DNA of 64,000 bases from the NCBI GenBank assembly GCA_026005075.1, contig BPKJ01000001.1, forward strand, positions 62,001 through 126,000, read 5' to 3'. The notes beneath the pieces are model-generated. The model was not told the DNA's origin. It saw only the letters and a program-made list of their open reading frames with translations, and ran no database searches. The translations under genes were made by a program, and so were the position numbers. This DNA comes from Lysobacteraceae bacterium. GTDB lineage: Bacteria > Pseudomonadota > Gammaproteobacteria > Xanthomonadales > Xanthomonadaceae. Positions 50,298-60,339 of this stretch are shown one piece after another (position 1 is the stretch's first letter; every line of letters starts with the position of its first letter).

Positions 50298-53033
50298 TCA
50301 GCCGGTGTTCTGCACGCCCGCCGCGATGCCGTTGACGGTGACGATGAGGGCGTGCAGCAATGCGTCCTCGGGCCGCCCGGCGGCGCGCCAGCGGCGCAGG
50401 AGATCGACCTGGAGCAGGCTGATCGGATCGACGTAGGGATTGCGCAGACGGATCGACAGGGCGAGGCGGCGGTCCCGCGAGAGCAGCTCGTCGCTGCCGC
50501 GGATGCGCAGGATGGCCTCGCGCGTGCGGTGGAACTCGGCCTGGATCCGCGGGAACATCCGCGCATGCTCGGTGGCGAGGCGCGAATACTGCTCGAAGAT
50601 CTCCATGTCGCTCTTGGCGAGCACCATCTCGATGTCGTCGATCATGGTGGCGAAGAAGGGCCAGTCCTCGGCCATCTCGGTCAGGGCCTCGACCCCGTGG
50701 CGGTCCAGCGCCGCCTCGAGGGCGCTGCCGGCGCCGTACCAGGCGGTGAATCCGGAGCGGTTCTGCGACCAGGCGAACACCCACGGGATGGCGCGCAGGG
50801 ACTCCACGCCGCCCTGTTCCCCGGCGCTGCGGCGCGCCGGCCGCGAGCCCAGCTTGAGCCGTTCGATGACATCGATGGGCGTGGCCTGCCGGAAATAGGG
50901 GATGAACTCCGGCGTCTCGTGCACCAGCGCGCGGTACACGCGCCGCGCCTCGGCGGCGATCTCCTCCATCCACGCCCGCCATGCCGCTTCCCGCGGCTCG
51001 GGGGGGCGCGGGCGCAGGCTGGCCCGCAACACCGCCGCCGTGGTCTGTTCGAGGTTGCGCAGCGCCAGCGCGCGGATCCCGTACTTGCGGTGGATGACCT
51101 CCCCCTGCTCGGTCAGCCTGAGGTAGCCGTCCACGCTGCCGCGCGGCGCGGCGATGATGGCGCGCGAGGTCTTGCTGCCGCCACGGCTGGCCGAGCCGCC
51201 ACGGCCGTGGAAGAAGCGCAGGCGAATGCCGTGCTCGGCGGCGATGCGTCCGAGCATGATCTGGCAGCGCTGGATGGCCCAGCGCGAGGCCGGCAGCCCG
51301 GCGTCCTTGGCGCTGTCCGAGTAGCCGAGCATGACCATCTGCATCTCGCCCCGCCTGCGCAGGTGCTCGCGGTAGAAGGGCTGCCGCAGCAGCGCCCGCA
51401 ACACGTCCGGGGCGGCGTCGAGGTCGTCGACGGTCTCGAACAACGGCGCGACGTCGACCGGGATGCCGCCGTCCTCGAGCACGTCGCCGCCCGCCCGCGC
51501 CAGGGCCAGCACGGTCAGCGCATCGGCGGCATGGCGGCTCATGCTGACGATGAAGGGTCCCAGTGCCTGCTCGCCGAAGCGCGATCGCAGCGCCCGGCGG
51601 GCACGGAACACCTCCAGCACTTCGCGCGCGGGCTCGGCATCGAGGTTCCAGTCCGGCTGCGGGGACTCGAGCAGCGCAACCAGCCGCCGGATCCGCGCCT
51701 CCACGCTGCGCGAGGACCATTCGGCATCGTCGAGCAGGGCGGCGACCGCCGCCTCGTGGACGCGGGCGTCCTGACGCAGGTCGAGGGCCGCGAGATGGAA
51801 GCCGAACACCTCGACCCGCTGCAGGAGCCGCTCCACCTCGGTGGCACCGGCATGCCTGCCGTGATGGGCGAGCAGGCTGTCGCGGATCCGCCGCAGGTCC
51901 TCGGCAAACTCCCAGGGCCCCTCGTAGCGGTGCGGCGCGTCGCGTCCGGTCGCCGCCAGCCGTGCGGCGACGAGCCGGAGCAGCCTGCGGTAGGGCATGT
52001 TGCGGTGGCGGGCACGAATGCGCGCGTCGATCTCCGGCATCTGCCGCGCGTAGGCCTCGATCCGTGCCAGCAGTTCCGGCGTGAAGCCGACCCGTCCCTC
52101 GGACTGGCTCAGCAAGGTGGCCAGGCGCCCGACATCGCGCCGGTAGGCCGCGAGCACGAGGGCCTGCTGCCGTTCGATCGCCGCACGCATGGTCTCGGCG
52201 CCGACGTTGGGATTCCCGTCCATGTCGCCGCCGACCCAGGTCGAGAAGCGCAGCACGCGGGAGGGCACGGCGTCCACGCCCAGCGCCTCGCGCAGCCCGG
52301 CGAGGAAGGTCGGCAGCACCCGGTACAGCACCTCGATCAGGTAGAAGCCGACGTGCTCGACCTCGTCGAACACCGTCGGCCGCTCCGGCGCGCTCTCCGA
52401 GGTCTGCCAAGCGGTGGTCAGCGCGGTGCGGATCCTCGCCCAGCCGGTGGCCCGTTCCTGCGGCGTGAGCGCGCGGTCGATGTCGGCAACCAGCGCACGC
52501 ACGACCTCTCGCTCCTTCTCCAGCAGGGCGCGGCGCACGGCCTCGGTGGGATGGGCGGTGAAGACCGGCTCGATGTGCAGCCGCTCGAGCAGGGCCGCGA
52601 ACGCCTCACGGCTCACGCCCTCGGCCGCGAGCGCCTGTCCGGCCGCGAGCAGGCCACCCGGCTGCGGCGCGGAGCCCGCCTTCTGGTAGTCACGGCGGCG
52701 GCGGATGCGATGCACCCGCTCGGCGAGGTTGACCACCCCGAAGAAGGTCGCGAAGGCGCGCACCAGCGCCTCCGCCTCGGGCAGCGGCCGGTCCGCGAGG
52801 CTCGCCGCGAGTTCGTCCGCCGCGCCTCCGGATTCCCGGCGCAGGATGGAGCGCCGGCGCAGGCGCTCGACCTCCTCGAAGAAGGCCTCGCCCTCCTGAT
52901 CGGCGATCAGTTCGCCCACCAGCGCGCCGAGCCGGTTGACGTCCTCCCGCAAGGGCTGGTCGGTGGGGGGAAGATCGACGTCGCGCAGCCGCGCCCCGTC
53001 GCCCTCGGTGGGGGTCCGTGCGTTCGTTTCCAT
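50298..53033 (-). CDS. ppc: Phosphoenolpyruvate carboxylase
   Basis: A 911-residue enzyme with all PEPC hallmarks: VFTAHPTEAVRR, STWVGGDMDGNPNV, MLGYSDSAKDAG, FHGRGGSASRGG, and the C-terminal VQNTG. It carboxylates PEP to oxaloacetate to refill the TCA cycle. ATG 53033 is chosen over an upstream non-ATG codon. It is 104 bases upstream of the threonine aldolase gene on the same strand. Confidence 0.97.
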   Translation of the reverse strand: METNARTPTEGDGARLRDVDLPPTDQPLREDVNRLGALVGELIADQEGEAFFEEVERLRRRSILRRESGGAADELAASLADRPLPEAEALVRAFATFFGVVNLAERVHRIRRRRDYQKAGSAPQPGGLLAAGQALAAEGVSREAFAALLERLHIEPVFTAHPTEAVRRALLEKEREVVRALVADIDRALTPQERATGWARIRTALTTAWQTSESAPERPTVFDEVEHVGFYLIEVLYRVLPTFLAGLREALGVDAVPSRVLRFSTWVGGDMDGNPNVGAETMRAAIERQQALVLAAYRRDVGRLATLLSQSEGRVGFTPELLARIEAYARQMPEIDARIRARHRNMPYRRLLRLVAARLAATGRDAPHRYEGPWEFAEDLRRIRDSLLAHHGRHAGATEVERLLQRVEVFGFHLAALDLRQDARVHEAAVAALLDDAEWSSRSVEARIRRLVALLESPQPDWNLDAEPAREVLEVFRARRALRSRFGEQALGPFIVSMSRHAADALTVLALARAGGDVLEDGGIPVDVAPLFETVDDLDAAPDVLRALLRQPFYREHLRRRGEMQMVMLGYSDSAKDAGLPASRWAIQRCQIMLGRIAAEHGIRLRFFHGRGGSASRGGSKTSRAIIAAPRGSVDGYLRLTEQGEVIHRKYGIRALALRNLEQTTAAVLRASLRPRPPEPREAAWRAWMEEIAAEARRVYRALVHETPEFIPYFRQATPIDVIERLKLGSRPARRSAGEQGGVESLRAIPWVFAWSQNRSGFTAWYGAGSALEAALDRHGVEALTEMAEDWPFFATMIDDIEMVLAKSDMEIFEQYSRLATEHARMFPRIQAEFHRTREAILRIRGSDELLSRDRRLALSIRLRNPYVDPISLLQVDLLRRWRAAGRPEDALLHALIVTVNGIAAGVQNTG

Positions 53034-53176
53034 GGCGCGCAAGCCTAGCCGCCTGCCCGGTCCAGGAACAGCCCTGCGCGACGCGACGCCGCCCGCGGGT
53101 CACGAATCGGGCACACTGGCGTCCTGGGTCCTGCCGATCGCCACGGCCCGTCACCGCAACCAAAGGGGAGATGTCC

Positions 53177-54190
53177 ATGAGTACCAGCACCCTCGGTCCC
53201 GCCCGTCCACCCGGCAAGGGCCTCCCGCAGGCCGCGCGCCAGGGCCGCTTCTACGCCGGCGTGATCGGCCTTGCCTTCCTCGGCATCGGGTTCGTCTCCA
53301 GCACGTACTACACCGTGCAGCCGGAGGAGCGGGCGGTGGTCAAGCGGTTCGGCAAGGTGATCGATATCGCCGACCCCGGGCTGCACTTCAAGCTGCCCTT
53401 CGGCATCGACAGCGTCGAGTTCGTGGCCACCGAGCGCGTCCTCAAGCAGGAGTTCGGCTTCCGCACCGCGGGCAGCACCGGCGGGCGCACGCAGTATTCG
53501 GAAGCCGAGTATCCCGACGAGTCGCTGATGCTTTCCGGCGACCTCAACATCGTCGACGTGGAATGGGTCGTGCAGTACCGGATTGCGGACCCGATGAAGT
53601 TCCTCTACGGCATGCGCGACCCGACCCGGGCCTTGCGCGACATCAGCGAATCGGTGATGCGCCGCGCGGTCGGCAACCGGCTCGGCAGCGAGGTGCTGAC
53701 CACCGCCCGCGTCGAGATCTCCAACCTCGCCCGCGACGAGATCCAGGAGGCCATGGACAAGTACGGGACCGGCATCCACGTGGTGACCGTCGAGCTCCAG
53801 GACGTGGTGCCGCCCAAGGCGGTGCAGCCGGCCTTCAACGAGGTCAACGAGGCGCGCCAGGAGCGCGAGCGGATGATCAACGAGGCCACCAAGCAGGCCA
53901 ACCAGGTGATCCCGCGCGCGCAGGGCGAGGCCAACCGGACCATCGCCGAGGCCGAAGGCTACGCCACCGAGCGGGTCAACGATGCCCTCGGCGAGACCGC
54001 CCGCTTCCGCGCCATCCTCGCCGAGTACCGCGCAGCGCCCGAAGTCACCCGCACGCGCATGTACCTCGAGACCATCGATCAGGTCCTGCCCCGCATCGGC
54101 GCCATCGTCGTGGTTCAGGACGGACAGGCCAGCCCGCTGCCGCTGCTGCGGCTGCGTGACGCCCAGACCAGCAAGGAGAAGACGCCATGA
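53177..54190 (+). CDS. hflK: HflK-like SPFH/stomatin membrane protein
   Basis: A 337-residue protein with an N-terminal membrane helix (GVIGLAFLGIGFVSSTYYTV) and a periplasmic SPFH domain (VQPEERAVVKRFGKVIDIAD, PGLHFKLPFGIDSVEF). A long helical region follows (NEVNEARQERERMINEATKQ). HflK and HflC form cages around FtsH and modulate it. The ATG at 53177 is preferred because GGGGAG lies six bases before it. It is not beside hfq or hflX, so it could be a second, paralogous HflKC pair. Confidence 0.87.
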   Translation: MSTSTLGPARPPGKGLPQAARQGRFYAGVIGLAFLGIGFVSSTYYTVQPEERAVVKRFGKVIDIADPGLHFKLPFGIDSVEFVATERVLKQEFGFRTAGSTGGRTQYSEAEYPDESLMLSGDLNIVDVEWVVQYRIADPMKFLYGMRDPTRALRDISESVMRRAVGNRLGSEVLTTARVEISNLARDEIQEAMDKYGTGIHVVTVELQDVVPPKAVQPAFNEVNEARQERERMINEATKQANQVIPRAQGEANRTIAEAEGYATERVNDALGETARFRAILAEYRAAPEVTRTRMYLETIDQVLPRIGAIVVVQDGQASPLPLLRLRDAQTSKEKTP

Positions 54191-55125
54191 AGGGACCCCT
54201 CGCACTGGCCATCGGCCTCATCCTCGCGCTGACCCTCGGCTCGGCCACCTACCGCCTCGATCAGTCCGAACAGGCCATCATCGTCCAGTTCGGCGAGCCG
54301 GTGGGCGATGTCGTCACCGAGCCCGGCCTGCACTTCAAGCTCCCCTTCGTGCAGGAGGTGCGGCGCTTCGACCGCAGGCTGCTGGCCTGGGACGGCGACG
54401 TGAGCCAGATCCCCACCCTCGGCCGCGAGTTCGTGCTGGTGGACACGACGGCGCGCTGGCGCATCGCCGACCCCCTCAAGTTCCTGCGCTCGGTGCGCGA
54501 CGAGAGCGGCGCGCGCACGCGCATGGACGACATCATCGACTCGGTGACCCGCGACATCATCTCCGGCACCGACCTCGAGGAGATCGTCCGCTCGGCCGAC
54601 TGGAAGGTGGACTCGGCCGTCCTCGTCGAGGAAGGCGGCGTGGCGGAGAACGTCGACCTCGACAAGCCCAAGAAGGGCCGGGCCAAGCTCGAGCAGGAGA
54701 TCCTCGCCGCGGCGGCCAAGCAGATGCCGGAACTGGGCATCGAGCTGCTCGACGTGCGCATCCGCCGCATCAACTACATCGACAGCGTCCGCCGCCAGGT
54801 CGAGACGCGGATGATCTCCGAGCGCCAGAGCATCGCCGAGCGCTTCCGCGCCGAGGGTCAGGGACGCTCGTCCGAGATCCTCGGCGAGATGGAACGCGAG
54901 TTGCGCAAGATCCGCTCCGAGGCCGAGCGCAAGGCGGCCGAGATCCGCGGCAAGGCCGACGCCGAGGCCACCCGCATCTACGGCGAGGCGTACGGTGCCG
55001 ACCCCGAGTTCTACGCCTTCTTCCGCACCCTGGAGAGCTACCGCCACCTCGAGGACAACGCCACGCTCATGCTCGACGCGGACTCGGAGTTCTTCCGCTA
55101 CCTGCAGTCCACGCGCAAGCGCTGA
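54187..55125 (+). CDS. hflC: HflC-like SPFH/stomatin membrane protein
   Basis: A 312-residue protein starting MKGPLALAIGLILALTLGSA with one N-terminal membrane helix. The SPFH domain (SEQAIIVQFGEPVGDVVTEP) and the HflC-type RINYIDSVRRQVETRMISER and GEMERELRKIRSEAERKAAE helices follow. Its ATG overlaps the hflK stop (ATGA), so the two are co-translated. It partners HflK in the FtsH-modulating complex. Confidence 0.92.
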   Translation: MKGPLALAIGLILALTLGSATYRLDQSEQAIIVQFGEPVGDVVTEPGLHFKLPFVQEVRRFDRRLLAWDGDVSQIPTLGREFVLVDTTARWRIADPLKFLRSVRDESGARTRMDDIIDSVTRDIISGTDLEEIVRSADWKVDSAVLVEEGGVAENVDLDKPKKGRAKLEQEILAAAAKQMPELGIELLDVRIRRINYIDSVRRQVETRMISERQSIAERFRAEGQGRSSEILGEMERELRKIRSEAERKAAEIRGKADAEATRIYGEAYGADPEFYAFFRTLESYRHLEDNATLMLDADSEFFRYLQSTRKR

Positions 55126-55162
55126 GCCGGGGAGCGCGGCCGGCTCGACCCCGGTCCGGCCG

Positions 55163-55993
55163 CTACTTCTCGACGAATGCGCGTTCGAACACGTACTGCC
55201 CGGGGGATCCGATCCGCGGCGCGGCGGTGAAGCCGCGACGGTCGAGGATGGCACGAAAGTCCGCCAGCATCTGCGGGCTGCCGCAGATCATGGCGCGGTC
55301 GTGGGCGGGGTCCAGCGCAGGCAGCCCGAGATCGGCGGCGATGCGGCCGCTGTCCAAGAGGTCGGTCAGCCGGCCGCGGGTCGGGAATTCCTCCCGGGTC
55401 ACCGCCGGGTAGTAGCGCAGCCTGGCGGCGATGGTCTCGCCGAGGTACTCGTGGCGGGGCAGTTCGTTCTCGATGTAGTCGCGGTAGGCGAGGTCCTGCA
55501 CGCGGCGCACGCCGTGGGTGAGGACCACGGTCTCGAAGCGCTCGTAGGTCTCGGGGTCCTTGATCACCGAGAGGAAAGGCGCAAGCCCGGTCCCGGTGGC
55601 CAGCAGGTAGAGGGTGCGCCCCGGCCAGAGGTCGGAGACCAGCAGGGTTCCGGTGGGCTTGCGGCTGACCAGCACCTCGTCGCCTTCGCGGATGTGCTGC
55701 AGGCGCGAGGTCAGCGGCCCGTCGGGCACCTTGATGCTGAAGAACTCGAGGTGCTCTTCCCAGTTCGCACTGGCGATCGAGTAGGCGCGCAGCAGCGGCC
55801 GGCCGTCGACCATCAGTCCCATCATCACGAACTGGCCGTTGTCGAAGCGGAGGCCGTCGTCGCGGGTGGTGGTGAAGCTGAAATAGGACTCGGTCCAGTG
55901 CCGCACGCTCTGCACGATTTCCACGCAGAAGGGCTTGCCGGCACTGTCGCGCGTCTGGACCCGGGTGGGGTGCTCGTGGGTGTCGGTCAGCAT
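55163..55993 (-). CDS. fpr: Ferredoxin/flavodoxin-NADP+ reductase
   Basis: A 276-residue FAD enzyme with the flavin motif LLRAYSIAS, the NADP site LATGTGLAPFLSVI, AMICGSPQML, and the bacterial C-terminal tail YVFERAFVEK. It passes electrons between NADPH and ferredoxin or flavodoxin, for biosynthesis and oxidative stress. It is convergent with hflC; an 8-bp stem (55136-55163) lies at the junction. Confidence 0.95.
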   Translation of the reverse strand: MLTDTHEHPTRVQTRDSAGKPFCVEIVQSVRHWTESYFSFTTTRDDGLRFDNGQFVMMGLMVDGRPLLRAYSIASANWEEHLEFFSIKVPDGPLTSRLQHIREGDEVLVSRKPTGTLLVSDLWPGRTLYLLATGTGLAPFLSVIKDPETYERFETVVLTHGVRRVQDLAYRDYIENELPRHEYLGETIAARLRYYPAVTREEFPTRGRLTDLLDSGRIAADLGLPALDPAHDRAMICGSPQMLADFRAILDRRGFTAAPRIGSPGQYVFERAFVEK

Positions 55994-56056
55994 GCCTGTC
56001 CATGGGCATCGAGGGGCGGCATAGGGTAGCCGATGGGCCGATGGCATTCCTTGCGC

Positions 56057-57463
56057 TCAAGCAAATCGCAGGTCGGTTGCGTCCTCGACCCACGCGCACC
56101 AGCGCCGGTACCGCTCGCGTGCGGCGTCTGCGGCGCCGGGTTGCACGCGGTCGCATTCGCGCTCGGTGAGCGGGTCGCAGCCGAGGAGCACCGCGGCGCC
56201 ACGCACGCTCAGTTCGGTGCAGCGCGGCCGCAGGACCTCCACCCCGGCCAGATCGGCCAGCCTCTGCAGCAGGCCGTCCGCGCCGGCAAGACCGCCGCCG
56301 ACCCAGAGTCGACGCCCGGCCAGCCCCCGAGCACGCAGGCGTTCGAGGTTGGTGTAGAGCAGGTGGACCAGCCCATCGGCCACCGCAGCCAGGCCCTGCG
56401 CCTGCGATGCGGGCGGCCGGGAGAAGCGGGGCGCCACGCCGTGGCGCCACCACGGCGATCCCAGCCCGCCCACGCTGTCGAGGAAGTGCGGCGTGTCCGC
56501 GTCCGAGGGCGGCGGGTCGCAGCCGTCCCCGCCGCCGCTGCGCTCCCGCCACCACGCGAAAGCGATCGCCGCGCCATGCACGGTGGCTTCCAGCACCTGC
56601 CGCGGTGGCACTTCGGGACCGGGCAGCACGCTGTGCTGCAGGCGCGCATCGTCGCCGTCCGCCCCCGCCAGCACGAAGGCGCCGGTGCCGAGGTTGAGCA
56701 CCGCCTCGTCCGGCCGCAGCGCCACGGCGGCGGGCAGCAGGTTCTGGTCCCCGGCGCACAGCCCGAGCGGCAGGGGCAGCTGCCCTGCGAGCCGACCGAG
56801 CTCGGCAAGGTCGGGCACCGGCTCGGGCAGCCATGCCGCCTCGATGCCGAATGCCTCGCACAAGGCCCTGTCCCAGTCCATCCGCACGGGGTCGAACAGC
56901 AGGGTGCGCTGGGCAAGGCTGGCCGGACAACGGTAGGCGCGCTCGGCGGTCAGGGCCTGGATCAGGTAGCTCGCCAGCGGCCCCCAGCCGAGGCGCCCGG
57001 CGCGTGCGGCACGTCGCACCTGCGGTCGATGGCGCCAGCACCACGCCAGCTTCGAGGCGCCGAGGTAGGCGCTGGGACGCATCCCGGTCCTGACCTGTAC
57101 CGCGTCCAGGTCGAGCGCCGCGGCCTCGAGGAGCTCCGCCGCGCGGGTGTCCTGCCAGCCGATCACCGGCGACAGCGGCAGGCCTGTCCGCCGGTCCCAG
57201 CAGACGATGCTGGCGCGCTGGCAGGCAAGGCCCAGCGGCGTGCCGGCCGCCAGATCCAGCCGCTGCGCGAGCGCCGCCACCGCGCCGCGCACGGCAGCCA
57301 GCATGGCCACCGGATCCTGCTCGAACCATCCCGGCCGCGGCGTGCGCAGCCCGAGCGCCCTGCGCACCAGCGCAAGGATCTTGCCGGCGCGATCGAGCGC
57401 CACCGCCCGCACCGACTGCCCGCCGACGTCCAGCACCACGCAGTGGGCGCGGCTCGCGGGCAT
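56057..57463 (-). CDS. FGGY-family carbohydrate kinase
   Basis: A 468-residue ASKHA-fold kinase: VVLDVGGQSVRAVALDRAGK, PGWFEQDPVAML, VIGWQDTRAAELLE, LNLGTGAFVLAG, and RLWVGGGLAGADGLLQRLAD. It phosphorylates a polyol or sugar (glycerol, xylulose and others are possible); no transporter or catabolic gene is adjacent to tell which. A GTG at 57466 directly abuts the upstream stop, ATG is 57463. It follows the beta-CASP hydrolase gene with 3 bases between. Confidence 0.85.
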   Translation of the reverse strand: MPASRAHCVVLDVGGQSVRAVALDRAGKILALVRRALGLRTPRPGWFEQDPVAMLAAVRGAVAALAQRLDLAAGTPLGLACQRASIVCWDRRTGLPLSPVIGWQDTRAAELLEAAALDLDAVQVRTGMRPSAYLGASKLAWCWRHRPQVRRAARAGRLGWGPLASYLIQALTAERAYRCPASLAQRTLLFDPVRMDWDRALCEAFGIEAAWLPEPVPDLAELGRLAGQLPLPLGLCAGDQNLLPAAVALRPDEAVLNLGTGAFVLAGADGDDARLQHSVLPGPEVPPRQVLEATVHGAAIAFAWWRERSGGGDGCDPPPSDADTPHFLDSVGGLGSPWWRHGVAPRFSRPPASQAQGLAAVADGLVHLLYTNLERLRARGLAGRRLWVGGGLAGADGLLQRLADLAGVEVLRPRCTELSVRGAAVLLGCDPLTERECDRVQPGAADAARERYRRWCAWVEDATDLRFA

Positions 57464-57466
57464 CAC

Positions 57467-58876
57467 TCAGAACCGGATCACGCCGCCCGCACGCGCCAGC
57501 GTCACCCGCGCCCGGTAGCGTTGCTGCAGGACTTCCGCCAGGGCCTTTCGCGCAGGATCCTCGCCATGCACCAGCACCACCGGCGGGTGGCCATGGAAGT
57601 GCCCGTACCACGCGGCAAGACCGCTCTGCCCGGCGTGGGCGGACAGTCCTCCCAAGGTGTGCCGCCGCGCCCGGACCCGGATCTTCTCGCCGAACAGGGT
57701 CACGAACTCGGCGCCGTCGACCAGTTGCCTGCCGAGGGTGCCGCGGGCCTGGAATCCGACGAAGACGATGTCGCAGTTCTCGCGCCAGAGGTTGTGGCGG
57801 AGGTGATGGCGGATGCGGCCGCCGTTGCACATCCCCGAGCCGGCGAGGATGATCTGCCCGGACGCGCGGCGGTTGATCGCCATGCTGTCCTGCACGTCGA
57901 CCACGCAGCGCAGGTTGGGCAGCCGGAAGGGATGCGGGCCGCGCTCCAGCATCCTGCGCGTGGGCTCGTCGAAGAGCTCGGTGTGGCGCTGGTAGAGCTC
58001 GGTCACCCGGGTCGCCATGGGCGAGTCGAGGATGACCTGCCAGCGCTCCAGCCCCCAGTCGTGCCAGTGCCGTGCCATCCAGTAGAGCAGCTCCTGGCTG
58101 CGGCCGACGGCAAAGGCGGGGATGAGCACGTTGCCGCCGTCGGCGTGGGCGTTGGCGAGGATCGTCCCGAGTTCGCGCACGGTCTCGTTGCGGTCGCGGT
58201 GGTCACGGTCGCCGTAGGTGCTTTCCATCAGCACGAGATCGGCCTCGTGCATGGGCGTCGGATCGCGCAGGATCGGCGCCGCTGCGGGGCCGATGTCGCC
58301 GGAGAACACCAGCACCTTGTCGCGGCCGCCGGTGCGGAAGCGCAGCTCGACGATCGCCGCGCCGAGGATGTGCCCCGCATCCTCGAAGCGAAGCTGGATG
58401 CCGGGCAGGATCTCGCGACGCTCGCCATAGTCCATCGGCTGCAACCGGCGCAGGGTGTCCTGGACGTCGCGCAGCAGGTACAGCGGCTGCACCGGAGCCT
58501 CGCCGCGCCGTTGCCGGACCCGGCTCTCGCGCTCGGCATCCGCCGCCGCCAGCCGGGCGGCATCCTCCAGCATGATGCGGGCGAGGTCGGCGGTCGCCCG
58601 GGTTGCGTGGATCGGCCCCGAGTAGCCGCGTGCGACCAGCAAGGGCAGCCTGCCGATGTGGTCGATGTGGGCGTGGCTGACCACGACGGCGTCCAGTTCG
58701 GCCGGGTCGAAGCCGAAACCGGCCGCGTTGCGAGCCGTTTCCGTGTGCCCACCCTGGACCATGCCGCAGTCGAGCAGCACGCGCCTGCCCAGTGCCTCCA
58801 CGAGGTGCCGCGAGCCGGTCACCTCCCCGGCAGCGCCCATGCAGCGCAGCCTGATCGACGGCTCCTTCCTGCTCAT
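57467..58876 (-). CDS. Metallo-beta-lactamase/beta-CASP hydrolase, probable RNA-processing nuclease
   Basis: A 469-residue protein with the di-zinc motif SHAHIDHIGRLP and FSGDIGP. The beta-CASP part has STYGDRDH, AFAVGRSQELLYW and DSPMATRVTELY, then GSGMCNGGRIRHHL and HTLGGLSAHAGQ. The RMMBL end has VLVHGEDPARKAL. Homologues include archaeal CPSF-like and bacterial YsxL/TTHA0252-type ribonucleases. It is probably co-transcribed with the FGGY kinase. Confidence 0.9.
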   Translation of the reverse strand: MSRKEPSIRLRCMGAAGEVTGSRHLVEALGRRVLLDCGMVQGGHTETARNAAGFGFDPAELDAVVVSHAHIDHIGRLPLLVARGYSGPIHATRATADLARIMLEDAARLAAADAERESRVRQRRGEAPVQPLYLLRDVQDTLRRLQPMDYGERREILPGIQLRFEDAGHILGAAIVELRFRTGGRDKVLVFSGDIGPAAAPILRDPTPMHEADLVLMESTYGDRDHRDRNETVRELGTILANAHADGGNVLIPAFAVGRSQELLYWMARHWHDWGLERWQVILDSPMATRVTELYQRHTELFDEPTRRMLERGPHPFRLPNLRCVVDVQDSMAINRRASGQIILAGSGMCNGGRIRHHLRHNLWRENCDIVFVGFQARGTLGRQLVDGAEFVTLFGEKIRVRARRHTLGGLSAHAGQSGLAAWYGHFHGHPPVVLVHGEDPARKALAEVLQQRYRARVTLARAGGVIRF

Positions 58877-58992
58877 GCCCTGCCCTCCCACACCCACGTC
58901 GGGCCACGTTAGCACGGGGGCTGCTGGGCCCTCAGCCTTGCCCTCCCGGCGGCGAGCGCCTATAACGCCGCTTTCCCCCGACGGTGTCCGCG

Positions 58993-60325
58993 ATGTCCAT
59001 GCTGCCCCGATTCCTTGGTCCGCTGGCCTGCCTTCTGGTCCTGGCGGCCGCGCCGCTTGCGGGCCGAGCCGACCGCCCCCGACCCCGCGATCGTCCAGCG
59101 CACGCTGGACAACGGCCTGCAGGTGATCGTCTGGCCCGATCACGACATCCCCAACGTCGCCCTGTACACGTTCTACCGGGTCGGTGGACGCAACGAGTAC
59201 CCAGGCATCACCGGCATCGCCCACTACTTCGAGCACATGATGTTCAACGGCACCTCGCGGCGGCCGCCGGGCAGCTTCGACCGCGAGATGGAAGCCGCCG
59301 GCGGCAGCAACAACGCCTACACCAGCAACGACCTGACCGTGTACCAGGACTGGTTCCCGGCCACCGCGCTGGAGACGGTGTTCGATCTCGAAGCCGACCG
59401 CATGGCCCACCTCGACTTCGACCCGAAGGTCGTGGAAAGCGAGCGGGGCGTGGTCTACTCGGAGCGGCGCACGCGCGTCGACAACGACAACTTCGGCAGC
59501 CTGCTCGAGCAGCTCACGGCCACCGCCTACGTGGCCCACCCCTACCAGTTCCCGGTGATCGGCTGGCCGTCCGACATCGAGCGCTGGACGATCGACCAGC
59601 TGCGCGAGTTCTACCGCACCTACTACGCGCCCAACAACGCGGTGATGGTGGTGGCCGGCGCCGTCGATCCCGAGCGCGTGTTCGAGCTCGCCGAACGCCA
59701 CTTCGGATCGATCCCCGCCCAGCCGGCACCACGTCCGGTGACGACGGTGGAGCCCGAGCAGCAGGGCGAGCGCCGGGTCGAGGTGCGGCGGACGGCGCAG
59801 GTGCCCATCCTCGCCATGGCCTACCACGCCACCGCGGCGGCCGACCCCGACACCCCCGCCATCGAGCTGCTCACCGCCGTGCTCGGCGATGGACGCTCCT
59901 CGCGGCTGCATCAGGGCCTGGTCGAGAAGGGCCACGCCGTGCGGGCCGGGGCCTTCTTCCGGCCGGGCTTCGATCCTTCGCTGCTGATGGTGTACGCGGT
60001 GGCGCCGCCCGGTTCCGAGGTCGGCCGCCTGGAGGCCCTGCTGGACGTCGAGCTGACCCGCATCGTTCGCGAGGGGGTGAGCGAGGAGGAGCTGGAAAAG
60101 GCGCGCAACCAGGCCCTGGCCTCGTTCTGGTCGGACCAGGCGACGATCTCGGGCAAGGCGCACGCGCTGGGCCGCTACCAGGTCTTCCATGGCGACTACC
60201 GCAAGCTGTTCGAGGCGCCGCAGCGTTATGCCGCGGTGAGCACCGCGGACCTTCGGCGCGTCGCGGCCCGGGTGCTGCGCCGCGAGAACCGCACCGTTGG
60301 CACCCTGCTTCCCGCCACCCCGTAA
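58993..60325 (+). CDS. M16 zinc peptidase (active-type subunit), one-base frameshift in the signal peptide
   Basis: The first frame encodes a signal peptide (LGPLACLLVLAAAPLAG); the mature protein is in the next frame from EPTAPDPAIVQRTLDNGLQV. The zinc motif HYFEHMMF and distal Glu (ESERGVVYSERR) are intact. Removing one G from GGG at 59060-59062 joins LPLA to AEPTAP and restores a perfect signal-peptidase site, giving about 443 residues. An uncorrected homopolymer is the likely cause. It is a periplasmic oligopeptide-cleaving enzyme, 14 bases before its partner. Confidence 0.9.
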
Positions 60326-60339
60326 GACCGGAGCCCGCC